Shown here piece by piece: positions 34,702 through 44,253 of a stretch of 64,000 nt of DNA. This stretch comes from an uncultured Carboxylicivirga sp. (GTDB lineage Bacteria; Bacteroidota; Bacteroidia; Bacteroidales; Marinilabiliaceae): NCBI GenBank assembly GCA_947503525.1, contig CANNEA010000007.1, positions 1 to 64,000 of the forward strand. Direction: 5' to 3'. The translations under genes were made by a program, and so were the position numbers. The first letter of the stretch is position 1. Every line of letters begins with the position of its first letter. The notes beneath the pieces were generated by a model. That model ran no database searches and was not told the DNA's origin. It saw only the letters and a program-made list of their open reading frames with translations.

Positions 34702-37091
34702 CAGTTTTTCTTTTTAAACAGATCTTTCATACGCTGAAGCACACTTTTATGATCTTTCTTTTTAGCCGCTTTTTTGGCTTTGCGCTCTTCTCTTCTTTTA
34801 ATCTTTGTGGAGTCAGGTCGGTCGAAACTATCCAGAAAGCGATCAAAAATATCCTGGTCCGGATCTTCAAGCGAATAATCATCGCATGCTAAACGATCCT
34901 GCAAATCATCCGGAATTGGGTAAAAAGATTTGGCATAATATTCCGCTCGTTTGGTATCTTTTTCCAGTTTCTGCATAAAACGGGCAAAAATAGGTAAAGC
35001 CATATGACCTCCACTTCCCAATGCGGTTGATCTGAATCGAATGCTTGGTTGATCATTACCGACCCATGCCCCTGCAACTAATCCAGGCGTATAGCCAATA
35101 AACCATCCATCCGAATTATCCTGCGTGGTACCCGTTTTACCGGCCAATTCACTATTCAAATGAAATAATGTGCGCAGACTACTTCCTGTTCCATTTTCCA
35201 CCACCCCACGCATCATTTCAATAATAAAATGCGCCACCTCTTCATCATATACCTGACGACTATCCTGTTCTTCTTCGTTGGTGTATAAAACATTCCCATA
35301 ACGATCTTCAATTCGAAGCAAATCAATTGGTTCTACCGGTCTTCCATAATTTACGAAGGTGGTATATGCCGATACCATTTCCAATAATGATAATTCAGCC
35401 GTTCCCAAAGCTATGGATGGTACTTTTGGAATATTACCCTCAATGCCCATATCCTCGGCCATGTCAATCACGTCACCGATACCAACCCTGGTAATTAATT
35501 TGGCACTGATGGTATTAACCGATCCGGCCAATCCACCTTTTACCGTATAATAACCTTCATGATTGCCATTGCTGTTCGATGGATTCCAGTCATTATAATC
35601 TTCATACACTTGCTGCTCGTTCGAAATCCATTCGCAGGGTTCAACACCTTCAGTCAAAGCGGTAGCATACAATATTGGTTTAAAGGTAGAACCCACAGGT
35701 CTATTTGAAGTGACATGATCATACTGAAAAGTTTTATGATCGATACCTCCTACCCAGGCCAATACATGCCCATTTTGTGGGTTGATGGCCACAAATCCGG
35801 TATTCAGCAATTTCAGGTAATGCTTAACCGAGTCAGCCGGGCTCATCGTTACTTTTTTCTCACCTGCATGGGTATAAATACTCATGGGCACCTTTTGCTC
35901 CATGTGCTTAAAGATCTTCTCCTCATTCCAACCGGCTGCAGATAACTTTTTATATCGTTTTGATTTTCGTAAAGCATCCAGATAAACTTGTGGATGTTTT
36001 TCCCAGGGATCACGCCCTTTCCAGTGTCTCTCAAATTCACCTTGCAGGCGTGTCATCTGTTTGTCCACTGCCAATTCTGCATAATCTTGTAAACGCGAAT
36101 CAATGCTTGTGAATATTTTTAAACCATCTGAGTAAATATCATACTCATCGCCATATTCATTTTCCAGAATTTTCTGTGCCTTTACTCTGATCTTCTCACG
36201 AAAATATGGGGCTATGCCCGTATTATGATCTATTTTATAGTAGCGAAGTATAATTTTACTTTGCTGCCATTTCTGATATTCAGCATCTGAAAGCACACCT
36301 TGTTCCTTCATTCGCTTCAACACAATATTGCGGCGCTTTATGCTACGTTCAGGATTAACTCTGGGATTATAAGCCGTATTAGCAGCCAACATGCCAACCA
36401 AAGTAGCTGCTTCAGCAGGGTTAAGTGACTTTGATTTTTTTCCAAAGAAGCGACGGGACGCTACTTCAATACCAAAGATATCTTCACCAAAAGGTACCGT
36501 ATTTAAATAAAGGGTTAATATATCTTCCTTGCTGTAAATCGCTTCTAATCGTGCAGCAGTAAATATTTCTTTTGTTTTACCTACCGGCAAAGTCATAAAA
36601 CCAAGGCGCATTCGAGGATACAAGTTTTTAGCCAATTGCTGACTAATGGTACTACCTCCACCCTGGGCTTTATCGCCAAATATAACCGTTCGCACCACGA
36701 CTCTACCAAGACTGATAAAATCTAATCCATTGTGTTCAAAAAAGCGGCTATCTTCAGTCGCCACCAAAGCATTTTTCACGTGCTCCGAGACTTCACTATT
36801 ATCAATTGTTAAACGATGTTCAACAAAAAAGCGACCCATCAATTGATTATCAGCGGTAAATACTTCAGAGGCCGTATGGTTTTGTATTTTGGCCAGTTCC
36901 GCTTCAGAAGGAAGACGTCCGAATAAACCTAAGTACACGAACAATACAAATAAGGCAAAAACAGCCAAGCCAGCTGCGCCGGCCTTAAAGCAAAATATCA
37001 GAAGTTTCTTTTTCCAACTCGATTTTTTGTTGGATAATTTTTTCTTGCCAGTAGGTTTTCTCTTTGTGGTAGGTTTCTTTTTCTGGGGCAT
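34701..37091 (-). CDS. Class A penicillin-binding protein (PBP1A-like)
   Basis: A 796-residue bifunctional cell-wall synthase. A lysine-rich cytoplasmic tail (residues 1-30) precedes one transmembrane helix (about 30-57). The GT51 glycosyltransferase domain has ATEDSRFFEHNGLDF with catalytic Glu113, and GGSTISQQLAKNL (145-157). The transpeptidase domain has the serine motif STFK (468-471), SVNT (about 520) and KTGT (about 650). The tail is again lysine-rich (RREERKAKKAAKKKD). TATTTTTG at 37113-37120 on the minus strand may be its -7 box. The DUF4846 gene follows with a one-base overlap. Confidence 0.95.
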   Translation of the reverse strand: MPQKKKPTTKRKPTGKKKLSNKKSSWKKKLLIFCFKAGAAGLAVFALFVLFVYLGLFGRLPSEAELAKIQNHTASEVFTADNQLMGRFFVEHRLTIDNSEVSEHVKNALVATEDSRFFEHNGLDFISLGRVVVRTVIFGDKAQGGGSTISQQLAKNLYPRMRLGFMTLPVGKTKEIFTAARLEAIYSKEDILTLYLNTVPFGEDIFGIEVASRRFFGKKSKSLNPAEAATLVGMLAANTAYNPRVNPERSIKRRNIVLKRMKEQGVLSDAEYQKWQQSKIILRYYKIDHNTGIAPYFREKIRVKAQKILENEYGDEYDIYSDGLKIFTSIDSRLQDYAELAVDKQMTRLQGEFERHWKGRDPWEKHPQVYLDALRKSKRYKKLSAAGWNEEKIFKHMEQKVPMSIYTHAGEKKVTMSPADSVKHYLKLLNTGFVAINPQNGHVLAWVGGIDHKTFQYDHVTSNRPVGSTFKPILYATALTEGVEPCEWISNEQQVYEDYNDWNPSNSNGNHEGYYTVKGGLAGSVNTISAKLITRVGIGDVIDMAEDMGIEGNIPKVPSIALGTAELSLLEMVSAYTTFVNYGRPVEPIDLLRIEDRYGNVLYTNEEEQDSRQVYDEEVAHFIIEMMRGVVENGTGSSLRTLFHLNSELAGKTGTTQDNSDGWFIGYTPGLVAGAWVGNDQPSIRFRSTALGSGGHMALPIFARFMQKLEKDTKRAEYYAKSFYPIPDDLQDRLACDDYSLEDPDQDIFDRFLDSFDRPDSTKIKRREERKAKKAAKKKDHKSVLQRMKDLFKKKN

Positions 37092-37210
37092 TTATTAGCA
37101 TTTGAGTGCATTCAAAAATAACAAACAATTTTATTATTTGGGCATATTAGTTTGAACAGTCGCTAAACACAACAGATCATTTAAAATATTCGAAGCAGTG
37201 AATTAGTAAT

Positions 37211-37849
37211 CTATTGTCCCATCTCAGAATAAAATTGCTGTAAAAAACCTTCCATGTATTCGTGACGTTGAAGAGCCATTTTTTTTCCGGCTTCTGTTTT
37301 CATTAGGTCTTTAAGCAATAATAGCTTTTCGTAAAAATGATTAATGGTAGGGCTGTCACTTTTACGATAGGCCATTGCATCATTATATTGCTGCGGTTTT
37401 TTATCCGGATTATAAAACTCACGGCCTTTATGCCCTCCATAACTAAACGCACGCGCAATGCCAATAGCCCCAATTGCATCCAGACGATCAGCATCCTGAA
37501 CTATTCTATATTCGAGTGAATCAAAACCATTGTGCGACCATTGCTTGGAGAAGGATAAATTCTGTATTATCTGCAATATATGTTCAATATCGTCTTGAGG
37601 TAATTGCTCCTCGTTTAAAACAGCTATAATTTCCTGAAGCATTTTTTCTTCATCAAAAAACTTAGGATCGGGCACATCGTGAAGTAAAACAGCCAATTCA
37701 ATAACACCCCAATCTCCACCTTCTATGGTATAGAGTTTTTTAGCATTTATCATCACCCTTTCAATATGCCACCAATCATGACCAGCATCAACGGATTGAA
37801 GTTTACTCTTAGCCCAGTCTCTTATTACCTGTGAAGTTTTACTTTTCAT
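37211..37849 (-). CDS. HD-domain hydrolase
   Basis: A 212-residue cytoplasmic protein starting at MKSKTSQVIRDW; the 17 codons upstream in frame are rejected because they do not resemble the family. The HD-superfamily metal ligands are visible: GHDWWHIERV (residues 23-32), LLHDVPDPKF (about 55-64) and VQDADRLDAIGAIGIARAF (about 115-133). It probably hydrolyses a phosphate ester of a nucleotide or similar; the substrate is unknown. It is transcribed in the same direction as PBP1A but 119 bases away, with no visible link. Confidence 0.88.
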   Translation of the reverse strand: MKSKTSQVIRDWAKSKLQSVDAGHDWWHIERVMINAKKLYTIEGGDWGVIELAVLLHDVPDPKFFDEEKMLQEIIAVLNEEQLPQDDIEHILQIIQNLSFSKQWSHNGFDSLEYRIVQDADRLDAIGAIGIARAFSYGGHKGREFYNPDKKPQQYNDAMAYRKSDSPTINHFYEKLLLLKDLMKTEAGKKMALQRHEYMEGFLQQFYSEMGQ

Positions 37850-37922
37850 TATTATCAGTTGCGGATGATATCTTTTTTCGAAAACAAAATACGATTTCAT
37901 TTACTTTGAAGAAAGTAAGGCA

Positions 37923-37958
37923 CAAAAAAAACGGTGTCTCTAAAATTGAGATACACCG
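37923..37958 (-). terminator. Intrinsic terminator after secreted protein gene
   Basis: On the minus strand CGGTGTATCTC pairs with GAGACACCG (37948-37958 with 37932-37940, one bulged A), followed by eight Us. It ends the gene at 38013-38636. Confidence 0.85.
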
Positions 37959-38012
37959 CTTATTCGTTCTTTAAAGGTGATGTTTATCTGCTCACCCTGA
38001 TCACTGTCGTCA

Positions 38013-38636
38013 TTACTTGTTGAATTCATAATAAAACTTGTCCTTTCCTGATGTTAATAAAATTGAGTAGTCACCGGCAGGAAGTTTACTGATATCAAAT
38101 TTACCTGAATATGATGTTTCTCTTGGCAAAGTTGAATTGTAAATTTCATTACCACTGTAATCATCAATGCTCATGCTAAATAATGAATGATCGAAGTTGA
38201 TGTGACTAACATAAAGGTTATTACCATCTTTTCTTACGAAAGGCTTAACAGAGTTTTTAACAAGCTGAGCTGTCGCAACAGTTTTGTCTTCTGCGTTATA
38301 CAATTCGTTCGCTTCTACATAAAATGATTTAGCAATTTTTGCATCCTTAGTTTCAAACACAACGCTATACGCACCGTCTTTGAATGAGTTCAAATCGAAT
38401 AACTTCTGAAACGAAACAGAATTCTTTACAAATGGGCTTGCATATAATACACTACCATCTGCATCATAAACTTTCACTCTAAAGTTACTTTTTACATCGT
38501 TGAAAGCAGAAACCACTGCATACTCAGTATCCAGATATTTGCTTATTACAACTTTGCCTTTTCCAAAGGCATTGGCGGACAAAAATGCTATCGCTGCGAT
38601 AGCTAAAACCCCTTTCTTCAAATTTACATTCTTCAT
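38013..38636 (-). CDS. Small secreted beta-rich protein of unknown function
   Basis: A 207-residue protein starting at MKNVNLKKGVLAIAAI, the signal peptide cleaved after LSANAFGKG. The open frame begins 29 codons earlier, but that part overlaps the promoter region. The mature protein reads as two fibronectin-like beta sandwiches: LDTEYAVVSAF..SNFRVKVYDADGSVLYAS, then KPFVRKDGNNLYVSH..SMSIDDYSGNEIYNS and LPAGDYSILLTSGKDKFYYEF. The second half ends in the manner of type 9 secretion C-terminal domains without the full signature. TACTTTTG (38700-38707, minus strand) is a -7 box 64 bases before the start codon. Function unknown. Confidence 0.7.
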   Translation of the reverse strand: MKNVNLKKGVLAIAAIAFLSANAFGKGKVVISKYLDTEYAVVSAFNDVKSNFRVKVYDADGSVLYASPFVKNSVSFQKLFDLNSFKDGAYSVVFETKDAKIAKSFYVEANELYNAEDKTVATAQLVKNSVKPFVRKDGNNLYVSHINFDHSLFSMSIDDYSGNEIYNSTLPRETSYSGKFDISKLPAGDYSILLTSGKDKFYYEFNK

Positions 38637-38699
38637 GATAAAAAATTTTAAATAGTTAATAATTTTTAGTGCCCCCTCTTTTTCGATTAGGTGACATGA

Positions 38700-38707
38700 C
38701 AAAAGTA
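38700..38707 (-). promoter_or_regulatory. -7 box of the secreted protein gene
   Basis: TACTTTTG on the minus strand matches TAnnTTTG. A proper -33 TTTG at normal distance is not seen; the nearest TTG is at 38721-38723, too close. Confidence 0.5.
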
Positions 38708-39218
38708 GAATGATTTTAAACAACGCACATCATAAAAAAGGGGTATAATTGTTAATAAACCATTAAAAGATATTTGTAGTTGATTATTATGGGGGTTAAA
38801 TATGCGAAAACGCATTTTTCAGGAATTTTTCATCGATTTTTCAGGGGTACTGCTCCGATAATTCAATTTTACGAAGTCAAATCAGACTATTTTGTCCGTT
38901 ATAAAGGATCCCTTTCATTTTTTTAGCAGCTCAACAAACCTACATATGTGTTAAAAAGTGCTTCGTTTGTAAATACTGCATTAAAAACAATCATTATTTG
39001 AAGTGAAAAAGTGTTAAACTGTATTTTACCCACCGCCAAAAATGAAAAATAGAAAGCTGTATATTGTATTTTTAATAAAAAAAATAAAATTCTTAGTTCA
39101 CGAGTCTTTGCATATTTACACAACACTCCAACTATATTTTTTACATTTACTATATATTTAAGCTGTTTAATAAAGAACAATATTACCCTTACCTTTTCAC
39201 ACAAGTAATCGATTAAGC
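38708..39218. other. Long AT-rich intergenic region
   Basis: About 500 bases between divergent genes. A 93-codon minus-strand frame exists but looks non-coding (Phe/Ile/Leu-rich with no family features). A small hairpin ATGCG-AAAA-CGCAT with TTTT (38802-38818) and strongly AT-rich sequence before 39219 are present. TACCTTTT near 39187-39194 is one mismatch from TAnnTTTG and may promote the SUMF1-like gene. Nothing else stands out. Confidence 0.5.
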
Positions 39219-39959
39219 ATGAAAAACAAGTTAATTATATTTTCGCTCTGCACTATCTGTCTTATATTTTCTGCTTTTAAAGCAAAAGCCCCAAGTTCAA
39301 AAAAGAACTTTATTCAATTGAATAAATCTGTATACCTATGCAAGTTTGAAGTCAGTCAAGCGGACTACAAAATATTTCTTGAATCTATTAAAAGTAATTC
39401 CAGCCTTTATAGCGAGTATTATCCGGACACAACGCAATGGACAAATAAATTTCCAAAGGCTTTTACCCAGCCATGGGAAGCGAAATATTTTAGTCATGAT
39501 GCTTTCAACAATTTCCCAATAGTTAATATTACCCAAGAAGCTGCAAACGCTTATTGCAATTGGCTTACAAAAAATTACAAAGGGAAAAAGAAAGTTATAT
39601 ATAGATTAGCTTCCTCAGAGGAATGGCTAATTGTCGCCAAACAAATTGACATTAACAAAGACAATGTCGAAAGTAAGGATGGAAGCTACAGAGCCAATCT
39701 TAAATTTAAAGATCAGAATTGTCAAGATTATAACTATGATTGTGATGGGGCAATGCTTAGCGCATCAGTTTATGAATACAAAGATAAATCTTCTAATTTC
39801 TGCAGCATGATAGGTAATGTAGCCGAAATGACAGAAGAGGGCAAAATTGTTGGTGGAAGCTGGGAAAATACACTACAGGAGAGTCTGCCTGGACAATTCC
39901 AAACCTATCAACTTCCCGATCCTAGAGTAGGATTCAGAATTGTTATGATAATAGAATAA
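39219..39959 (+). CDS. SUMF1/FGE-sulfatase-domain secreted protein (second)
   Basis: A 246-residue protein with a signal peptide (MKNKLIIFSLCTICLIFSAFKAKA). The body shares order with the protein at 30073: VYLCKFEVSQADYKIFL, FPIVNITQEAANAYCNWL (residues about 100-117), YRLASSEEWLIV (about 127-138), SMIGNVAEMTEEGKIVGGSW near the end, then VGFRIVMI. These are the conserved PVxxVsw, RLPtEaEWe, GNvaEm and GGsw blocks of the SUMF1 domain. It is smaller than true formylglycine-generating enzymes, so a non-catalytic or envelope role is likely. Paralogy to the earlier gene is moderate. Confidence 0.78.
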   Translation: MKNKLIIFSLCTICLIFSAFKAKAPSSKKNFIQLNKSVYLCKFEVSQADYKIFLESIKSNSSLYSEYYPDTTQWTNKFPKAFTQPWEAKYFSHDAFNNFPIVNITQEAANAYCNWLTKNYKGKKKVIYRLASSEEWLIVAKQIDINKDNVESKDGSYRANLKFKDQNCQDYNYDCDGAMLSASVYEYKDKSSNFCSMIGNVAEMTEEGKIVGGSWENTLQESLPGQFQTYQLPDPRVGFRIVMIIE

Positions 39960-40017
39960 GGCTAAACAAAATCCGTTAATTTAAAAACTGACGGCTTGAT
40001 TGGATAAATGATTCCTT

Positions 40018-41922
40018 CTAGCTTAACATCTCATTCATGGACTTTTCTATGCCTTCTTTATTGAAACCACACAATCCATAAAGCTCTGTCTGTGTACCAT
40101 GCTCAATGTACTTATCGGGAATACCCAGGCGCTTCACCTTTGACGAATATTCATGATCTGCCATAAACTCTAGTACGGCACTTCCTAAACCACCTACAAT
40201 TGTTCCATCTTCAATGGTGATGACTTTATTATGATTCTGGAATACGTCGTGCAAAAGTTTTTCATCAAGGGGTTTAACAAAGCGCATATCATAATGAGCA
40301 ATACTTCTTCCTGTCTTTTTAAATTTTGCAATAAGCTGTTGTGCTTTTATACCTATCGGACCAATTGTTAAAATGGCCAATTCATCTCCTTTTGTCAAGC
40401 AACGTCCCGTTCCGATCTTAATTGCTTCCATTGGCTGCTGCCAATCAATATTGCTTCCATTTCCTCTTGGATACCTTATGGAAAATGGACCCTGATCAGG
40501 CAATTGAGCGGTATACATTAAATTCCTCAATTCAATTTCATCCATAGGAGATGAAACAATTAAATTAGGAATCCCTCTAAAAAAAGATAAATCATATGCA
40601 CCATGATGAGTAGCTCCATCCGCGCCAACTAATCCTCCACGATCCAAACAAAAGACTACATTTAAATTTTGAAGAGCCACATCATGTATAACCTGATCAA
40701 AAGATCGCTGCATAAATGACGAATAAATATTGCAAAATGGCGTATTACCTGCTATAGCCAATCCTGCCGAAAATGTAACTGCATGTTGTTCAGCAATACC
40801 CACATCAAAAGCGCGATCCGGCATTTTCTCCATCATAATATTCAAGCTACAACCCGATGGCATGGCAGGTGTTATCCCAACAATCTTATCATTTTTCTCA
40901 GCCAGCTCTACCAGCGTATTCCCAAATACATCCTGAAATTTAGGAGGCTTAGGTACAGTGGATTTAATCGATAAATTTTTGCCGGTAATTTTATCAAACT
41001 TATCTCCCACTGCGTGCCAGGCAGTTTGATTTTCTTCAGCTAGTTTAAATCCTTTTCCTTTTTTGGTAATCACGTGCAATACTTTCGGACCAGGAATATC
41101 TCTTAAATCACTCAGCACTCTTCTTAGGTGATGTACATCATGACCATCGACAGGTCCGAAGTATCTAATATTTAAACCTTCAAAAATATTGGTTTGCTTG
41201 GTCAAAAGGTTTTTCAATGAATTGTTAAGCTTGGTAATCATTTCCTTTGACCTTGGACCGGCCAGTTTCAATTTCTCCAAAGCTTTAAAACCTTCTGTTC
41301 GAAGTTTATTATAGGTATGTGACGTAGCTATATCAACAAGGTATTCACTAAATCCACCTACATTAGGATCAATGGCCATATTATTGTCATTTAATATAAC
41401 CGTCATGTTGGATTTCAGCGTCGACATATTATTTAAACCTTCGAAAGCCATACCAGCCGTCATCGCACCATCTCCAATTACCGCCACGACTTGGCGATCA
41501 GTTTCGCCTGCTAAAGATGCAGCAGCTGCCATACCTAATCCGGCTGAAATGGAAGTAGATGAATGCCCTACGCCAAAGGCATCATATTCGCTCTCAAAAA
41601 TATTTGGAAAACCACTTATACCTTTAAACTTACGATTTGTATGAAAATTATCTCTACGACCGGTCAGAATTTTATGACCATAAGCCTGATGTCCTACATC
41701 CCAGATAATTTTATCGTAAGGCGTTTTAAATACATAATGCAAGGCTACTGAAAGCTCAACAACTCCGAGGCTGGCCCCAAAATGACCTGGGTTACAAGAC
41801 AGTGCATCTATAATAAATTCCCTTAATTCATTGCAAACCTGTGGCAATAAGTCTGCCTCAATCTTTTTTAGATCATCTGGTGAATTAATCGAATCCAATA
41901 AGCGGCTTGAGCCTTCGTTCAT
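40018..41922 (-). CDS. dxs: 1-deoxy-D-xylulose-5-phosphate synthase
   Basis: A 634-residue thiamine diphosphate enzyme making DXP from pyruvate and glyceraldehyde-3-phosphate, the first step of the MEP isoprenoid pathway. The TPP-binding motif GDGAMTAG is at 150-157 with LNDNNMAI after it (177-184); HHxAYDLSF-type active-site region with [28 protein letters not shown] and the C-terminal transketolase domain ([19 protein letters not shown]) are complete. Length is normal. It is divergent from the OmpA lipoprotein gene across 99 bases that hold shared promoter and operator-like sequences. Confidence 0.96.
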   Translation of the reverse strand: MNEGSSRLLDSINSPDDLKKIEADLLPQVCNELREFIIDALSCNPGHFGASLGVVELSVALHYVFKTPYDKIIWDVGHQAYGHKILTGRRDNFHTNRKFKGISGFPNIFESEYDAFGVGHSSTSISAGLGMAAAASLAGETDRQVVAVIGDGAMTAGMAFEGLNNMSTLKSNMTVILNDNNMAIDPNVGGFSEYLVDIATSHTYNKLRTEGFKALEKLKLAGPRSKEMITKLNNSLKNLLTKQTNIFEGLNIRYFGPVDGHDVHHLRRVLSDLRDIPGPKVLHVITKKGKGFKLAEENQTAWHAVGDKFDKITGKNLSIKSTVPKPPKFQDVFGNTLVELAEKNDKIVGITPAMPSGCSLNIMMEKMPDRAFDVGIAEQHAVTFSAGLAIAGNTPFCNIYSSFMQRSFDQVIHDVALQNLNVVFCLDRGGLVGADGATHHGAYDLSFFRGIPNLIVSSPMDEIELRNLMYTAQLPDQGPFSIRYPRGNGSNIDWQQPMEAIKIGTGRCLTKGDELAILTIGPIGIKAQQLIAKFKKTGRSIAHYDMRFVKPLDEKLLHDVFQNHNKVITIEDGTIVGGLGSAVLEFMADHEYSSKVKRLGIPDKYIEHGTQTELYGLCGFNKEGIEKSMNEMLS

Positions 41923-41954
41923 ATCTTTGTATCTAATCTTGAGTTGCGCTGAGC

Positions 41955-41973
41955 AAATGTAGAATCTACATTT
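41955..41973. promoter_or_regulatory. Operator-like 19-bp palindrome
   Basis: AAATGTAGA-A-TCTACATTT, perfect 9-bp arms about a single central base. It overlaps the -33 box of the OmpA gene promoter and the predicted dxs transcription start. A nine-base stem with a one-base loop is not a good RNA hairpin, so a protein binding site is more likely. Confidence 0.55.
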
Positions 41974-42002
41974 TGCGTGACAAAGATAATTTATAATCTT
42001 TG
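41972..42002 (+). promoter_or_regulatory. Promoter of OmpA-family lipoprotein gene
   Basis: TTTG (41972-41975), 19 bases, AATCTTTG (41995-42002), one mismatch from TAnnTTTG. The start codon is 20 bases further on. Confidence 0.65.
41981..41988 (-). promoter_or_regulatory. -7 box of dxs
   Basis: On the minus strand TATCTTTG, an exact match to TAnnTTTG, inside the spacer of the opposite promoter; the two divergent -7 boxes form an inverted repeat CAAAGAT..ATCTTTG. No clear -33 box. Transcription would start near 41975. Confidence 0.6.
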
Positions 42003-42021
42003 AGATGAAAAATTACCTGTT

Positions 42022-43038
42022 ATGAAGAAGTGGATTTTAGGAAGTATTATTGTTGTATGTGTATTGAATGCATGTGTACCGTTAAAACAGTTTGACGAAT
42101 TAAACACGCGATCAGAATTATTGGAAGACGAAGCCAAAATGCTTCGGTCTGAAAATGAAGAGCTAAAGGTAAAAAACACCGAGGCCACTTCTAATTTGAA
42201 AAGATTAAACCAACAAGTTGATGAGTTATTAAAAGATACGACTCGTTTAAGTCGTCAACTTCAACGTCAGCAGCATGCCTATTCTGATCTTAACCAGAGC
42301 TACAGTGATGCACTTGCCCGATTAAAAGCAAATCCGGGGAGCGATGCCCAGAACAAGGACTTACTAGCATTTCTTCAAAAACTTCAGGAAGATTTACAGG
42401 CCAGAGAGGATGCGCTATTAAAAGCTGAACAGAAACTTAATGCCCGACAAAAAGAATTAAATCTGGCCCAAAGTCAATTACTGGACTCTCAGGATAAGAT
42501 GAGCCAACAAAATAAGCGACTTATGGAATTGGAACAGGCATTGGCTCAAAAAGACAAAGCATTATTAGCTTTGCGCAAGAGCATAAGCGATGCATTAACC
42601 AGTTTCTCAAGTGATGAGCTAAAGGTGCATATGAAAGATGGTAAAGTTTATGTGTCACTCGAAGAAAAATTACTGTTCCAATCCGGAAGCTATCAAGTCA
42701 ATACCGAAGGCACAACGGCTCTTAAAAAGATTGCAAGAGTGCTGGAGCAAAACAAGGATATTGAAATTATTGTGGAAGGACATACAGACAAAATCCCATA
42801 TAAAAGCGGTGTTCTTAAGGACAATTGGGATTTGAGCGTCAAACGTGCGACCTCCGTTGTTCGCATCTTAATTAGCGGTAGTAAAATTAACCCTGCTCGT
42901 ATTTCTGCTTCCGGACGAAGTGCCTACTTGCCTCTTTCGGACGGCGCTGCTGCTTCTGACCTTCAGGCCAACCGAAGAACAGAAATAATATTAACTCCAA
43001 AAATGGATGATATATTAAACTTAATTGAAAGCAACTAA
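42022..43038 (+). CDS. OmpA-family lipoprotein with long coiled coil
   Basis: A 338-residue protein with a lipobox VLNAC (Cys at about residue 18). Residues about 25-190 are a heptad-rich coiled coil (LDELLKDTTRLSRQLQ and similar). Residues about 215-330 form the OmpA/MotB peptidoglycan-binding domain: IEIIVEGHTDKIPYK, NWDLSVKRATSVVRIL and RISASGRSAYLPL, NRRTEIILTP. It tethers the outer membrane to peptidoglycan. It is followed two bases later by the radical SAM gene, implying cotranscription. Confidence 0.9.
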   Translation: MKKWILGSIIVVCVLNACVPLKQFDELNTRSELLEDEAKMLRSENEELKVKNTEATSNLKRLNQQVDELLKDTTRLSRQLQRQQHAYSDLNQSYSDALARLKANPGSDAQNKDLLAFLQKLQEDLQAREDALLKAEQKLNARQKELNLAQSQLLDSQDKMSQQNKRLMELEQALAQKDKALLALRKSISDALTSFSSDELKVHMKDGKVYVSLEEKLLFQSGSYQVNTEGTTALKKIARVLEQNKDIEIIVEGHTDKIPYKSGVLKDNWDLSVKRATSVVRILISGSKINPARISASGRSAYLPLSDGAAASDLQANRRTEIILTPKMDDILNLIESN

Positions 43039-43040
43039 GC

Positions 43041-44063
43041 ATGTTTCTAAAAACAAGCTTATTAGAGGCATGGGCTATACTGCGGGTTATGAACTTAATC
43101 CGTATTAGCAATGCCTTTAAAACAATTGCCTCCTATTTCTTAAGTAGAACATTCAGAAAAATCAATTTTATGCATAAACCGTATGCGGTATCGATAGAAC
43201 CAACAAGCATCTGCAATCTGAAATGTCCTGAATGTCCAACCGGCACCAATATGCTGAATCGACCTAGGGGGAATATCGACCTGGATAATTACAGGAAAAT
43301 GCTTGAGCAATTATCTCCGGAATTGATTTACCTTAACCTTTATGTTCAAGGTGAACCAACCATGCATCCTTTCTTTGCAGAAATGGTGTCGTTGGCCAAC
43401 ACTGCAAATCTATACACCTCTACATCAACTAATGGTCAGTTTATTAACCCTTCCCTGGCCGATAAAATAGTTGAGAGCGGACTTACCAGACTAATCTTTT
43501 CCATGGATGGTTATACTCAAAAAAGCTATGAAAAATACCGTGTTGGTGGCAATCTCAATAAAATCATTGATGGCATTAAAAACATCAACACAGCTAAAAA
43601 AAATCAACACAAAAACTATCCCTTAGTTATTATTCAGTTTTTGGTATTTGAGCATAATGAGCATGAAATTAAGGACATTAGAAACCTGGCTAAACAACTA
43701 GAAGCGGATAAACTGGAAATTAAAACTGCACAATTCAATGATTTCTCAGAACAAAAAATTAAACCTCCCAGAACAGAAAAATACAGACGCTATCACCTAA
43801 AGGAAGAATTACAACTCAAAGGGAAAATGCATAACCATTGTTGGCGTCAATGGCATTCGGCCGTTATTAGCTGGGATGGTCAACTATCACCTTGCTGTTA
43901 CGATAAAGATGCGAAACATACATTTGGAAACCTTAATCATAATTCCGTATCGCAATTATGGTTTGGAACCGAAAGCAATACTTTTAAACAACAGATTATC
44001 AAGGATAAAAAATCGATCAAAATTTGCCAAAATTGTCCTGAAGGCAGATCATTTTGGAGTTAG
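43041..44063 (+). CDS. Radical SAM/SPASM-domain enzyme
   Basis: A 340-residue enzyme. The CxxxCxxC cluster-binding motif for the SAM-cleaving [4Fe-4S] is C58-N-L-K-C62-P-E-C65, in TSICNLKCPEC. Further conserved points are YLNLYVQGEPTMHP and TSTNGQFI. The C-terminus has SPASM-type cysteines: HNHCWRQWHS, SPCCYDKD, CQNCPEG. SPASM proteins often modify peptides, so a RiPP maturase is possible, but no precursor peptide is seen nearby. It sits two bases behind the OmpA lipoprotein gene. An N-terminal extension before residue 45 is helical; the exact start is uncertain. Confidence 0.88.
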   Translation: MFLKTSLLEAWAILRVMNLIRISNAFKTIASYFLSRTFRKINFMHKPYAVSIEPTSICNLKCPECPTGTNMLNRPRGNIDLDNYRKMLEQLSPELIYLNLYVQGEPTMHPFFAEMVSLANTANLYTSTSTNGQFINPSLADKIVESGLTRLIFSMDGYTQKSYEKYRVGGNLNKIIDGIKNINTAKKNQHKNYPLVIIQFLVFEHNEHEIKDIRNLAKQLEADKLEIKTAQFNDFSEQKIKPPRTEKYRRYHLKEELQLKGKMHNHCWRQWHSAVISWDGQLSPCCYDKDAKHTFGNLNHNSVSQLWFGTESNTFKQQIIKDKKSIKICQNCPEGRSFWS

Positions 44064-44253
44064 TCCCTTATAAATTGAGGTTATAATTGATCTAAGCCAC
44101 GCTGAAAAACACTTTCAGAGGGCTACCTGTTGATAATTTGTTACCTACTTTTTTGATGGAAAAAATAGTAAAACTGTTATAAATAATTAACTTTAGCGAG
44201 GTAAGATTAACTAACCTGTATATGGTCGCACATACATAATGCCTTAATCATTT

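Noticed and set aside
38923-39204. A 93-codon minus-strand frame in the AT-rich spacer
   Set aside because: Composition is that of AT-rich non-coding sequence, with no signal or domain features.
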